NCBI GenBank assembly: GCA_028698215.1
Contig: JAQVDY010000016.1
Span: 1 to 38,802, forward strand
From: Actinomycetota bacterium
Lineage (GTDB): Bacteria; Actinomycetota; Humimicrobiia; Humimicrobiales; Humimicrobiaceae
Reading direction: 5' to 3'
DNA length: 38,802 bases
Each line of letters starts with the position of its first letter. The first letter of the stretch is position 1. The notes under the pieces are model-generated. The model saw only the letters and a program-made list of their open reading frames with translations, made no database searches and was not told where the DNA came from. The position numbers and the translations under genes were made by a program. This document shows, piece by piece, positions 30,923 to 38,802 of this stretch.

Positions 30923-32418
30923 TGGACCCTATCCGGTACAAAAGTACCAGAGGCGGAGAAGAGGTAAGCAGCGTTCAGGCCATTTTAGATGGAATCGCCC
31001 CTGACGGGGGGCTTTATGTACCTACCGGTTTTCCCTCTTGGGGGCCTCGTTTGGGTCAGCTGGCTGAATTGGACTACCGTCAGCTGGCAGCTGAGGTTTT
31101 GGGCAGTTTTTTTGCAGATTTCAGCCTGGAAGAAATACAGGCTGCAGTTAATGCTGCTTATGATGACAAATTTGACCATCCTTGTTTTGCCCCCTTGGTT
31201 GAAAAGGGTGGTTACTTTTTTTTAGAGCTTTTTCACGGACCTACCCTGGCTTTCAAGGATATGGCCCTATCGGTGCTTCCCCACCTGGTGCAACTGGCCA
31301 GGACCAAGCTGGGGCGCAAAGATGAGCTGGTTATATTGACTGCTACCTCCGGGGATACGGGAAAGGCTGCCCTGGAGGGTTTTGCTGATGTAGAGGGAAC
31401 CAGGATCATTGTTTTTTACCCCCAGGAGGGGGTCAGCAAGATACAGGAAAGACAGATGGTAACCCAGAGGGGTGAAAATACCCATGTAGTGGCTATCCGG
31501 GGAAACTTTGATGATGCCCAGGGGGGAGTCAAGGAGGCTTTCTCGGACCAACAGTTCAGGAGCCTGGCCAAAAGAGCCGGTTTTTCCTTTTCTTCTGCTA
31601 ATTCCATTAATATAGGGAGGCTTATTCCCCAGGTGGTATATTACCTATACTCTTACCTGGAGCTGTTAAACAGGGGCAGGATTAAGGAAGGGGAAGAGAT
31701 CAATGTATGTGTTCCTACCGGTAACTTTGGCAATATCCTGGCCGCTTATTATGCCCGGCAGTGCGGGGTTCCCCTGGGGAGGCTAATCTGTGCCTCCAAT
31801 ATTAATAATGTGCTTTATGACTTTATAAATAGCGGCACCTATGATAGAAACCGCCAGCTAAAGCTTACTTCATCGCCTTCCATGGATATATTGGTTTCCA
31901 GCAATCTGGAAAGGCTGCTGTATCATATAAGCGGGGAAGATGCCGTAATGGTAACCAGGCTGATGGAAAATTTGGCAAATGAAGGCAGCTATTCCATAAG
32001 CCCAAAGATGAAGGACAGTTTGGCTGATTTTTATCCGGGTTTTGCTACCGAAGCAGAAACCAGGGAGGCTATAGCTTCAGCTTACCAGGAGCTTGGCTAC
32101 CTGATTGATACCCATACTGCAGTTGGTTTTAGTGTATGCCGGCAGTATGTACAGGAGGGCAATAGCGGTATTAATATTATTGTTTCTACTGCCAGTCCTT
32201 TTAAATTTCCAGCAGAAGTGCTAACTGCTATTGGGGCTCCGGCCGGCTGCACAGATGAACTACAGCTAATAGACCGGCTGGCTGAGGTTACCGGAGTTAC
32301 CGTACCCCAGAATTTAAGAAATTTAGCCCAGCTGCCGGTAAGGCATACTGCCGTCTGTTCCCAGGCCGGCATAAGGCAGCAGATTAAAAGTATATTGGGT
32401 ATAGAGGCCCTGCAATGA
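30922..32418 (+). CDS. thrC: Threonine synthase (long form)
   Basis: This 498-residue fold-II PLP enzyme converts O-phosphohomoserine to threonine. The N-terminal segment YKSTRGGEEVSSVQAILDGIAPDGGLYVP is the hallmark of the long E. coli/yeast-type enzyme. The PLP lysine is Lys112 in FHGPTLAFKDMAL. The phosphate-binding region is TATSGDTGKAALEGF, and VCVPTGNFGNILAAYYA is also conserved. The start overlaps the hom stop (TGATG) and the stop overlaps the next gene by 4 bp, so the genes are tightly coupled. Confidence 0.95.
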   Translation: MDPIRYKSTRGGEEVSSVQAILDGIAPDGGLYVPTGFPSWGPRLGQLAELDYRQLAAEVLGSFFADFSLEEIQAAVNAAYDDKFDHPCFAPLVEKGGYFFLELFHGPTLAFKDMALSVLPHLVQLARTKLGRKDELVILTATSGDTGKAALEGFADVEGTRIIVFYPQEGVSKIQERQMVTQRGENTHVVAIRGNFDDAQGGVKEAFSDQQFRSLAKRAGFSFSSANSINIGRLIPQVVYYLYSYLELLNRGRIKEGEEINVCVPTGNFGNILAAYYARQCGVPLGRLICASNINNVLYDFINSGTYDRNRQLKLTSSPSMDILVSSNLERLLYHISGEDAVMVTRLMENLANEGSYSISPKMKDSLADFYPGFATEAETREAIASAYQELGYLIDTHTAVGFSVCRQYVQEGNSGINIIVSTASPFKFPAEVLTAIGAPAGCTDELQLIDRLAEVTGVTVPQNLRNLAQLPVRHTAVCSQAGIRQQIKSILGIEALQ

Positions 32419-33632
32419 AGTATGCAATCATTTTGATGGACGGGGCTGCCGGTTATCCTTTGGAGCAGCTGTCAGGCAAAACCTGCCTGCAGGCGGCCCA
32501 TACCCCTAACTTGGATTATTTGGCTAAAAAAAGTTTGCTGGGCATGGTTAGGACGGTGCCGTTAGGACTGGAACCTGGTAGCGATGTGGCCAATCTTTCT
32601 GTTTTGGGCTATAATCCGGCGGCCTACCATACCGGCAGGTCTCCCCTGGAGGCAGCCAGCATTGGCCTAGACTTGGCAGCTGATGAAGTTGCTTTCCGCT
32701 GTAATTTGGTTACTTTAAGCCAGGCTGATAGCTATGCCCGCCGGCAGATGCTAGACCATAGTGCAGGAGAGATCACCACCCAGGAAGCCAGCATTTTGAT
32801 AAAGGATTTGGCCCAGGTGCTGCAAAGGGACGGTTTGAATTTTTATCCCGGGGTAAGCTACCGCCATATAATGGTGCTAAAAGGCGAAGAAAAAAAGGTA
32901 AAGCTTACTCCTCCCCATGATATACTGGGCAAGGTTGTTGGCCCCTTTCTGCCCCAGGGCCGGGGTGGGGATATGCTATTGGGGCTGATGGAAAAAAGTG
33001 TAGGGATTTTAAGCGGGCACCCCCTTAATATCCAGCGGGAAAAACAGGGATTAAGGCCGGCCAACTCCATCTGGATCTGGGGCCAGGGCAAAAAACCCAG
33101 CCTGGATTCTTTTTATAAGAAATACGGTTTGACCGGTGCGGTCATATCTGCAGTGGATTTGATTAACGGCATAGGCATATGTGCGGGGCTCATACCGATA
33201 AAGGTAGAAGGGGTTACCGGCAATCTTCATACCAATTATAAAGGGAAGTATGAAGCAGGGGCAGAGCAGTTAAAAAAAATGGATTTGGCTTATATACATA
33301 TTGAGGCTCCGGATGAATGCGGGCATCAGGGTGATATCCAATGCAAGCTAAAGGCCATCGAACTAATAGACCAGCAGGTGATAGGGCCCCTGTATGAGGG
33401 CTTAAGTGAGCTGCAAATTCCTTTCAGGATGATGGTTCTGCCTGACCACCCTACCCCTATTGCCTTAAGGACCCATAGCGGAGAGCCGGTGCCTTTCTTA
33501 ATTTATGACAGTTCGGATCCCAGGCAGGACAGCCAGGCAGCCTATGATGAATTCTGGCCGGCAAAACATGGAATTAAGGTGGAGGAAGGCCATAAGCTTA
33601 TGGATATTTTTATAGGAAGGCAATATGGATAG
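32415..33632 (+). CDS. ApgM-like phosphoglycerate mutase homologue; proposed homoserine kinase (TIGR02535-type)
   Basis: This 405-residue protein belongs to the archaeal-type cofactor-independent phosphoglycerate mutase branch of the alkaline phosphatase superfamily. Metal and nucleophile positions are intact: Asp9 (MDGAAG), Ser56 in GLEPGSDVANLSVLGYNP, HIEAPDECGHQGD and LPDHPTP followed by His. The GRSPLEAASIGLDL block is typical. Relatives found inside threonine operons have been annotated as a proposed homoserine kinase because they seem to replace thrB. Here it lies between thrC and a GHMP-type thrB, overlapping both (4 and 8 bp). It may therefore be a second homoserine kinase, a glycolytic mutase or an accessory phosphatase. 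The fold is certain but the reaction is not. Confidence 0.8.
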   Translation: MKYAIILMDGAAGYPLEQLSGKTCLQAAHTPNLDYLAKKSLLGMVRTVPLGLEPGSDVANLSVLGYNPAAYHTGRSPLEAASIGLDLAADEVAFRCNLVTLSQADSYARRQMLDHSAGEITTQEASILIKDLAQVLQRDGLNFYPGVSYRHIMVLKGEEKKVKLTPPHDILGKVVGPFLPQGRGGDMLLGLMEKSVGILSGHPLNIQREKQGLRPANSIWIWGQGKKPSLDSFYKKYGLTGAVISAVDLINGIGICAGLIPIKVEGVTGNLHTNYKGKYEAGAEQLKKMDLAYIHIEAPDECGHQGDIQCKLKAIELIDQQVIGPLYEGLSELQIPFRMMVLPDHPTPIALRTHSGEPVPFLIYDSSDPRQDSQAAYDEFWPAKHGIKVEEGHKLMDIFIGRQYG

Positions 33633-34509
33633 AAAATACATGGTATCAGTTAAGGCCTGTGCCAGTTCGGCTAATATGGGGCCTGGTTTTGACCGGGCAG
33701 CCATTGCTTTGGATATCTGGAATTATTACCGGGTTTTAGGGTTCAGGCCTGAATTTGAGCTTAGGGATTTAAAATCAAACCAGAAGTACAGTGGCGGGGA
33801 AAGCCTTTTGGTAAAATCCATATTACATACCCTCCAGGTTTGCGGGAAACCGTCCAGCCAAGGCCTGGCGGTGGAATATGAGGAAAATATCTTGCCGGGT
33901 GGAGGCTGGGGCAGCAGTGCAGCCCAGATAGTGGCAGGCATAATACTGGCTGACCGGTGTTACGGTTTAGGACTGGCTTCAGGCATAATGCTGGATATTG
34001 CCCAGGCCTTAGAGAGGCATCCTGACAATGTAGCGGCAGCCCTGGGAGGAGGAATGGTGGTATGTTACCGGAAAAAGGGTAAATTTTATTACCAGAAAAT
34101 GGCTGTAAGCCCTCACCTGGAGGTGCTTCTGTTTGTGCCTCACAGCAAAATTGTAACTGAACAGGCCAGGGACCTTATTCCGGATAAGGTGCCCATAGAT
34201 GATGCCGCTGATAATATCGCCAATTTTTGCCTGCTGGCCAATGCCTTAAGGAAAGGCGATATCTGCCAGGCGTCATTATTTATAAAGGACAGGCTTCACC
34301 AGCCATACCGGGCCAAGATTTATCCTTTCTCCATGGACCTGGTAAAAAGGCTTAATACCGATTACCAGATACCGGCAGCAATAAGCGGCTCCGGCCCTTC
34401 GGTGATAGCTTTTATATCCAAGCACAGCGGGGTGGAAAAAAATATGAGGTTTGAGGGTTTTGACCTGGTTAAAACCAATATCAGCTTCGATGGAAGCATG
34501 ACTTATTAG
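33625..34509 (+). CDS. thrB: Homoserine kinase (GHMP family)
   Basis: This 294-residue GHMP kinase phosphorylates homoserine to O-phosphohomoserine, the ThrC substrate. Motif 1 is ACASSANMGPGFD near the N-terminus. Motif 2, the ATP phosphate loop, is LPGGGWGSSAA (about 90-100). Motif 3 is ISGSGPSVIAF near the C-terminus. ALERHPDNVAAALGGG is a typical ThrB segment. After GPGFD the usual Ser-Leu-Gly is RAA, a mild deviation. It starts within the upstream gene (8-bp overlap) and ends the threonine series. Confidence 0.9.
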   Translation: MDRKYMVSVKACASSANMGPGFDRAAIALDIWNYYRVLGFRPEFELRDLKSNQKYSGGESLLVKSILHTLQVCGKPSSQGLAVEYEENILPGGGWGSSAAQIVAGIILADRCYGLGLASGIMLDIAQALERHPDNVAAALGGGMVVCYRKKGKFYYQKMAVSPHLEVLLFVPHSKIVTEQARDLIPDKVPIDDAADNIANFCLLANALRKGDICQASLFIKDRLHQPYRAKIYPFSMDLVKRLNTDYQIPAAISGSGPSVIAFISKHSGVEKNMRFEGFDLVKTNISFDGSMTY

Positions 34510-34595
34510 CCCTGGCTTGGATTAAAATGCATAAGGGGACAACCTTCTTTTTTTTAGGTACAATAATATAGGATTAAGATATTAACTAAGGCAAA

Positions 34596-35510
34596 ATGGC
34601 TAAAATGAGTACAGGGAAAATTGTAGGTATAGTAATCGGCAGCCTGCTGCTCTTGTTTTTGTGCTCAGCATCTTGTTTTGCCCTGGGGTTTTTCTCTTCT
34701 ATTTTTTCCGGCAGCCCTGCAGCGGGGGGAAATATATTTCAGATAAATATTGAAGGAGTAATTTCAGCTTCCCCGGCTAGCCTGCTAAGCGGGCAGGCTA
34801 CTACTCCTGAACAGTTTATGGCCCAGCTGGATAAGGCTGAAAAAGATCCTTCCATAAAAGCCGTACTGCTAAGGATAAACAGCCCTGGAGGCAGCCCTGC
34901 TGCCTCTCAGGAAATTTTTGAGCAGGTTGGCAGATGCAGTAAACCGGTAGTGGTATCCGTGGCAGATACTTGTGCTTCAGGAGCTTATTATATTGCCTGT
35001 GCCGCCGATGTTATAGTAGCTTCCCGCTCTTCTTCAGTGGGCAGCATTGGGGTAATTTTACAGGTAGCCAACCTGGAAGGGCTGTATGATAAGCTGGGCA
35101 TAGAATACACCACTGTCAAACAGGGAAAATACAAGGACATCGGAAGTTCCAGCCGGGAAATGACTTCTGAAGAGAAGCAGATGCTGGAAGAGCAAACCTA
35201 TAAAATCTATAACCAGTTTATAGAGGATGTTGCCGGCAGCAGGGGCCTAAAGCTGGAGCAGGTAAAAGAACTGGCTACCGGATGGACTTATATCGGTACC
35301 GAGGCTTTAGAGCTGGGCCTGATTGATAAATTGGGCAACTACAAAGATGCCATAGATGAGGCAGCCAGGCTGGGTGGTATTAAGGGGGAGCCCGTGGTTA
35401 GCGGAAGGCAGCAGTTTTCCTGGCTGGACATGGTATTAAGTTATTATTCGGGGGGCTTATCGCCCCGTTTTGCAGAAATCCCCCAGTGGGATACCTATAT
35501 CTACAGGTAG
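34596..35510 (+). CDS. sppA: Signal peptide peptidase SppA, short form (S49)
   Basis: This 304-residue membrane-anchored serine protease degrades leftover signal peptides. One N-terminal transmembrane segment covers about 8-35 (IVGIVIGSLLLLFLC and onward). The catalytic domain follows, with the nucleophile Ser128 in DTCASGAYYIACAAD and the general base Lys180 in VKQGKYKDIGS. LLRINSPGGSP is the conserved loop before the nucleophile. It is about half the length of E. coli SppA, as in Bacillus and archaea, and would oligomerise. An in-frame ATG at residue 4 is an alternative start. It stands 86 bases after thrB and is probably expressed separately. Confidence 0.92.
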   Translation: MAKMSTGKIVGIVIGSLLLLFLCSASCFALGFFSSIFSGSPAAGGNIFQINIEGVISASPASLLSGQATTPEQFMAQLDKAEKDPSIKAVLLRINSPGGSPAASQEIFEQVGRCSKPVVVSVADTCASGAYYIACAADVIVASRSSSVGSIGVILQVANLEGLYDKLGIEYTTVKQGKYKDIGSSSREMTSEEKQMLEEQTYKIYNQFIEDVAGSRGLKLEQVKELATGWTYIGTEALELGLIDKLGNYKDAIDEAARLGGIKGEPVVSGRQQFSWLDMVLSYYSGGLSPRFAEIPQWDTYIYR

Positions 35511-35546
35511 CTTCAATATTGCTATAATATTGATAACAGGCGGCCG

Positions 35547-35576
35547 GCCTGGCAGTATAATGTTATGCTGCCAGGC
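35547..35576 (+). terminator. Long hairpin after sppA
   Basis: A 14-bp stem (one G-T pair) with only a TG loop: GCCTGGCAGTATAA pairs with TTATGCTGCCAGGC. It is followed by TATCTTCTAATAAATCTTTT, a broken T-rich stretch. Position and stability fit an intrinsic terminator of sppA, although the T-run is poor. Confidence 0.55.
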
Positions 35577-35701
35577 TATCTTCTAATAAATCTTTTAGAA
35601 AATTTCCTTATGAATATTATTATTTAAATAGTAGACATTTAATTAACAATTAGTTATTATATTTTATGTATTAATTATTAGTAATAATATTTATACTTTA
35701 A

Positions 35702-38314
35702 ATGAAAGATTTTAAGGAAGTTTGTAATTCACTGGCTTTTCCCTTGTTTGTAATAGATGATAAAGCTAAAATCCTGTTTGCCAATAGGGCTGCCTGCCGT
35801 AAATGGTCCAGGAGTTTTGATGACGGACAAAAACCTGCCTTTTTTATGGATTTGTTTGAGGAAAGTTGTGCTTTAGTGGTAAAGGATGTGCTTCACCACG
35901 TAAGTTCCACTGGCCAGCCTGAAACCATAAGCTGTGAAATGACAGCGGGATCAGAAATTTGTAAAGTGGTTATAAGTTTGGGATTAATGGATTCACCTGG
36001 CCGCTTTACCGCTACTATTTTAGATCCAAGCCTGGCCGGGGAGGAAAGGGAGCAGCTATATTACCGCCTGGGGTTTGAGATAATGATTTCCAGGTTATCC
36101 CAAGAATTCATATCTTCCAGCAATCAGGGAATTGAAGCCAGAATACAAAGGGTGTTCCGGTTGTTAGGCCCTTACCTGGGGGCAGAACGGATACTCCTGT
36201 ATCTTCTAAGTAAAAGCGGCAGCCGGTGGATAAAGTCTGCCGGATGGGGGGCAAAACTAGCCCAGGCAGGACATATGGATAGGACTAGGTACAGTTGGTG
36301 GTTTGACCAAATAAAAGGAATGGAAACGGTAAAGATAAACAATATCCGTGACCTTGGCCAGGATGCTGAGGCGGAAAAAAGGCTCTTTGCCAGGCAGGGG
36401 GTTAAATCATTGCTGGCTGTTCCCCTGGTCTTAAATAATGAAGTAAGAGGCTTTATGAGATTTGATTTTTTAGCCTTTAACCGGTGTCCAAATACGGACC
36501 AGGTGTATCTAGTAAAGATGGTCAGCGAAGCTGTAGCTAATTTTACTGAAAGGCTAAGGCTGGAAACCATGATAGAAAGAAATAGGAAGCTTTACCACAG
36601 TTTCCTGGAAAATACTATGGACATGGTGTTCCTAAAGGATAAGAATTTCAAATACCTGATGGTTAACCAGCCTATGGCTGATTTCTACCGGAAACAGCAA
36701 TCAGAAATAGAGGGAAAAACTGATTTTCAATTAATGAGCCCTAGAGAAGCCAGGCAGTGCAGGAAATCAGATATAAGGGCCCTGGAATCCAGTAAAGTGG
36801 TGGCCACCATAGAGAACGTAGGGGATAAGATTTATGAGACCAGGAAATTTAAAATAGCAGATCCGCAGGGCCAGGTTCTAATTGGGGGCTATATCCGGGA
36901 TGTGACTGAGGAAAATAATATGATGGTCAAGCTCAGGGAAAGTGAAGAAAAATACCGTTTAATTGTAGATAACCAGACCGAGCTTATTGATAAGGTTGCT
37001 CCTGACGGTACCCTTTTGTATGCCAGCCCTTCCTATTGCAGGTTCTACCGCAAGAAAAAAGAAGAATTAATAGGTTCTAATTTTGTACAGCACCTGGACT
37101 CCAAACAAAGGGATAAGATTAAGAAATTATTTTTAAAGGCTATCCGTCCGCCATATGTTTCCTCATCCCTGGAGCAGGTAGAAATAGGGGGGCAGCAAAA
37201 ATGGGTGTCCTGGATAAATAAGGGAGTGTTGGATAACCAGGGCAGGCTGCTGTATGTAATAGGATCAGGCCGGGATATTACCGAACAGGTAAAAACCGAA
37301 AAGCAGAGGGAATTTTTGTCCCTTCATGACAGCTTTACCTCCCTTTACACCCGTAACTTTTTTTTGGCAGAACTAAAAAGGGAGGATGAGCTTAAAAATT
37401 ATCCCTTGACCGTTATACTGGGAGACATAAACGGGCTGAAGCTGGTTAACAGCAGTTTTGGGCAAAAAGAAGGAGACCGTATTATCCTGGGGGTTTCTAA
37501 TGCTATTAAAGCCACTCTTAGAAAAGATGAAATTATTGCCCGGTGGGGAGGAGATTCATTTGCCATACTGCTATCAGGAACCGGGGAAGCCCAGGCAGAG
37601 AAGATTATTGCCAGGATAGACAGGCGCATAGCCCGGCAGGATTTCGTGGTGCCGGTAACCATATCTTTCGGTGTTTCCACCAAGACTGGTGATACAGAAA
37701 GGGTTAACTTAATCAGGGATGCGGAAGATAAGTTGATGGGCAAGAAGCTGTTTAATAAATCCAGCTCCCATAGCGCGATTATCACTTCATTGGAGAGGGC
37801 TTTAAAGGAAAGGGATTATGAAACTGAAGAGCATGTAAAGAGGATGAAGGTCTACAGCCAAAAACTGGGCCAGTCCCTGGGACTGTCAGAAGATAAGCTG
37901 AACCATCTTCTGCTGTTAGCCACCCTGCATGATATTGGGAAAATATCCATACCGGACAATATAGTGCTAAAACCGGGCCGTTTAACCTCGCAGGAATGGA
38001 AGATAATGAAGACCCATGCTGAGATTGGGTTTCGTATTGCTGAGGCCAGCCCTAATTTAAACCATATTGCCCAGGCTATATTGCATCATCATGAGAAATG
38101 GGATGGGTCCGGATACCCGGATGGCTTTTCTGGAAAAAAAATCCCTTTGCTATCCAGGATTATTGCTGTAGTGGATGCCTATGATGCTATGACCCATGAC
38201 CGCCCTTACAAAGGGTCCATGAGTAAAAAAGAGGCCATAGAGGAGCTTAAAAGGTGCTCCGGGAGCCAATTTGACCCTAAAATAGTCCGGGAATTTATCA
38301 AGATTTTGAAATAA
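35702..38314 (+). CDS. PAS/GAF sensor protein with degenerate GGDEF and intact HD-GYP domain
   Basis: This is an 870-residue signalling protein. From the N-terminus it has a PAS-like segment (about 5-110), a GAF-like domain (about 130-285), two PAS domains (about 295-405 and 412-530), GGDEF (about 535-690) and HD-GYP (about 695-870). The GGDEF signature reads GGDSF (616-620), which replaces the metal-binding Glu, and the IND/GH region reads VNSSFGQ, so cyclase activity is doubtful. The HD-GYP residues are intact: HDIGK (His743, Asp744), His772, HHE (His796, His797), DGSGYP and DAYDAM. c-di-GMP hydrolysis is therefore plausible. The ATG has no ribosome binding site, and TATACT ends four bases before it, so the mRNA may be leaderless. 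It is a paralogue of the protein at 1470. Confidence 0.88.
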   Translation: MKDFKEVCNSLAFPLFVIDDKAKILFANRAACRKWSRSFDDGQKPAFFMDLFEESCALVVKDVLHHVSSTGQPETISCEMTAGSEICKVVISLGLMDSPGRFTATILDPSLAGEEREQLYYRLGFEIMISRLSQEFISSSNQGIEARIQRVFRLLGPYLGAERILLYLLSKSGSRWIKSAGWGAKLAQAGHMDRTRYSWWFDQIKGMETVKINNIRDLGQDAEAEKRLFARQGVKSLLAVPLVLNNEVRGFMRFDFLAFNRCPNTDQVYLVKMVSEAVANFTERLRLETMIERNRKLYHSFLENTMDMVFLKDKNFKYLMVNQPMADFYRKQQSEIEGKTDFQLMSPREARQCRKSDIRALESSKVVATIENVGDKIYETRKFKIADPQGQVLIGGYIRDVTEENNMMVKLRESEEKYRLIVDNQTELIDKVAPDGTLLYASPSYCRFYRKKKEELIGSNFVQHLDSKQRDKIKKLFLKAIRPPYVSSSLEQVEIGGQQKWVSWINKGVLDNQGRLLYVIGSGRDITEQVKTEKQREFLSLHDSFTSLYTRNFFLAELKREDELKNYPLTVILGDINGLKLVNSSFGQKEGDRIILGVSNAIKATLRKDEIIARWGGDSFAILLSGTGEAQAEKIIARIDRRIARQDFVVPVTISFGVSTKTGDTERVNLIRDAEDKLMGKKLFNKSSSHSAIITSLERALKERDYETEEHVKRMKVYSQKLGQSLGLSEDKLNHLLLLATLHDIGKISIPDNIVLKPGRLTSQEWKIMKTHAEIGFRIAEASPNLNHIAQAILHHHEKWDGSGYPDGFSGKKIPLLSRIIAVVDAYDAMTHDRPYKGSMSKKEAIEELKRCSGSQFDPKIVREFIKILK

Positions 38315-38380
38315 AAAAAATATTAGACAAAATTTGGCGGTTGTGCTATATTGCAATTTACCTTGAAAATTAAATATGGC

Positions 38381-38664
38381 CAAAAAGCCGTTGAGCAGAA
38401 GTAGTAAGCACCATGCGGCATACAGAGAGCCACTAGCAGGTGAGAAAGTGGCTGCAGTGCAGGTAGCTGAATGGGTCTGTGAGGCGCCCGGCTAAAATCT
38501 TGGAGAGAGTAAGTCGGGACGGGTTCCTCCGTTATCATAGGATAGGGTATTATAATGTACCTGATGAGAGCACTTCAGCCGTGAGCCTGAAGTGAAGTAG
38601 AGTGGCACCGCGAGAATTAACCTCTCGTCTCTACCGTTAGTAGAGATATGAGAGGTTTTTTTAT
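38381..38664 (+). promoter_or_regulatory. T-box leader, probably tRNA-Trp responsive
   Basis: A complete T-box riboswitch. Early Stem I elements include GCAGAAGTAGTAAG, CAGAGAGCCACT and GGTGAGAAAGTGGC. The specifier region CTGAATGGGTCTGTGAG contains a candidate TGG codon at 38472-38474. The T-box signature AGAGTGGCACCGCG is at 38599-38612. Its TGGC (38603-38606) pairs with the tRNA acceptor end and implies a G discriminator, which fits tRNA-Trp but not tRNA-Gly; this argues against the overlapping GGG or GGT readings. The regulated gene begins beyond the window. Confidence 0.9.
38619..38664 (+). terminator. T-box intrinsic terminator
   Basis: AACCTCTC pairs with GAGAGGTT and CTCTA with TAGAG around a short loop, followed by a run of seven T. 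The 5' arm overlaps the antiterminator that begins at the T-box sequence, which is the standard switch: uncharged tRNA stabilises the antiterminator and transcription continues. Confidence 0.88.
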
Positions 38665-38802
38665 TTTACTTAAAGAAAGACATTCTATAAAAAGAAAAGA
38701 TAAAAAAAATTAAATTGTCAAAGAACTTAAAAAATATAAATATTTTCAAAAATTTGCTCTTTGAAAACTAAATAAAGCTAAGCAGCATTTTTTAAAGACA
38801 TA
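38665..38802. other. AT-rich tail after the T-box terminator
   Basis: This stretch holds no start codon with a ribosome binding site and no open frame. It is strongly A-rich and contains the boxA-like motif near its end. The gene controlled by the T-box must begin after the window edge. Confidence 0.6.
38756..38776 (+). promoter_or_regulatory. boxA-like antitermination motif (copy 2)
   Basis: GCTCTTTGAAAACT followed by AAATAAA, preceded by TTT. This is close to the boxA of rRNA leaders and spacers (TGCTCTTTGAAAACT-type) and matches 263-283 at 20 of 21 bases. It lies about 100 bases after the T-box terminator. It may precede an rRNA operon or another antiterminated transcript outside the window. 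Confidence 0.45.

Noticed and set aside
1-38802. CRISPR array or phage/defence genes
   Set aside because: No regularly spaced direct repeats, cas-like proteins, integrase (other than the IS transposase) or structural phage genes were seen.

Overview
The window looks like a chromosomal segment of an anaerobic, probably monoderm bacterium of moderate GC with frequent ATA and AGG codons. The signs are a T-box leader, a LacI-family regulator, AAGGAGG-type ribosome binding sites with several TTG and GTG starts, lipoproteins, and oxygen-sensitive enzymes (two-subunit class I fumarase, 2-hydroxyacyl-CoA dehydratase-type activase). A deep-branching actinobacterial or related uncultured lineage would fit, but I cannot fix the taxonomy from sequence alone.

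Layout. Positions 1-176 hold the start of a minus-strand lipoprotein gene. A complete IS481-like insertion sequence with about 27-bp inverted repeats follows (312-1408). Next come a PAS-GGDEF-HD-GYP signalling protein and a patatin-like lipase on the plus strand. These converge, with one base between stops, on the de novo NAD operon nadA-nadB-nadC (minus). Divergent from nadA lies an archaeal-type topoisomerase I gene that overlaps a class I fumarase alpha-subunit gene. The beta-subunit gene lies on the opposite strand, tail to tail with alpha and overlapping it, at the end of a minus-strand HAD phosphatase / membrane lipoprotein / fumB group.

Region 13.6-19.6 kb is a LacI-type regulon. The regulator gene is divergent from a creatinase-like M24 protein that has lost metal ligands, an Anabaena-sensory-rhodopsin-transducer-like small protein, a hexosaminidase-like glycoside hydrolase and a polysaccharide deacetylase. 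Two near-identical 14-bp operator-like palindromes lie between the divergent genes. No member has an export signal and no transporter is present, so this looks like a small intracellular saccharide-processing cassette. It is the best candidate here for an undescribed system.

A 1421-residue protein with two activase domains fused to a dehydratase-like region follows. A long plus-strand series then runs tmk, holB, ricT, tRNA-Thr(CGT), argS, lysA, hom, thrC, a phosphoglycerate-mutase-like 'proposed homoserine kinase', and a GHMP-type thrB. It covers replication, tRNA charging and aspartate-family amino acids, with most junctions overlapping. After it come sppA and a second PAS/GAF-GGDEF-HD-GYP protein. 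The two GGDEF/HD-GYP proteins are reciprocally degenerate: the first keeps GGDEF but has lost HD-GYP residues, and the second has GGDSF but an intact HD-GYP.

The right end (38315-38802) holds a complete T-box leader. Its candidate specifier TGG and UGGC acceptor-pairing bulge point to tRNA-Trp. Downstream is an rRNA-boxA-like motif that also occurs, with one mismatch, just upstream of the insertion sequence.
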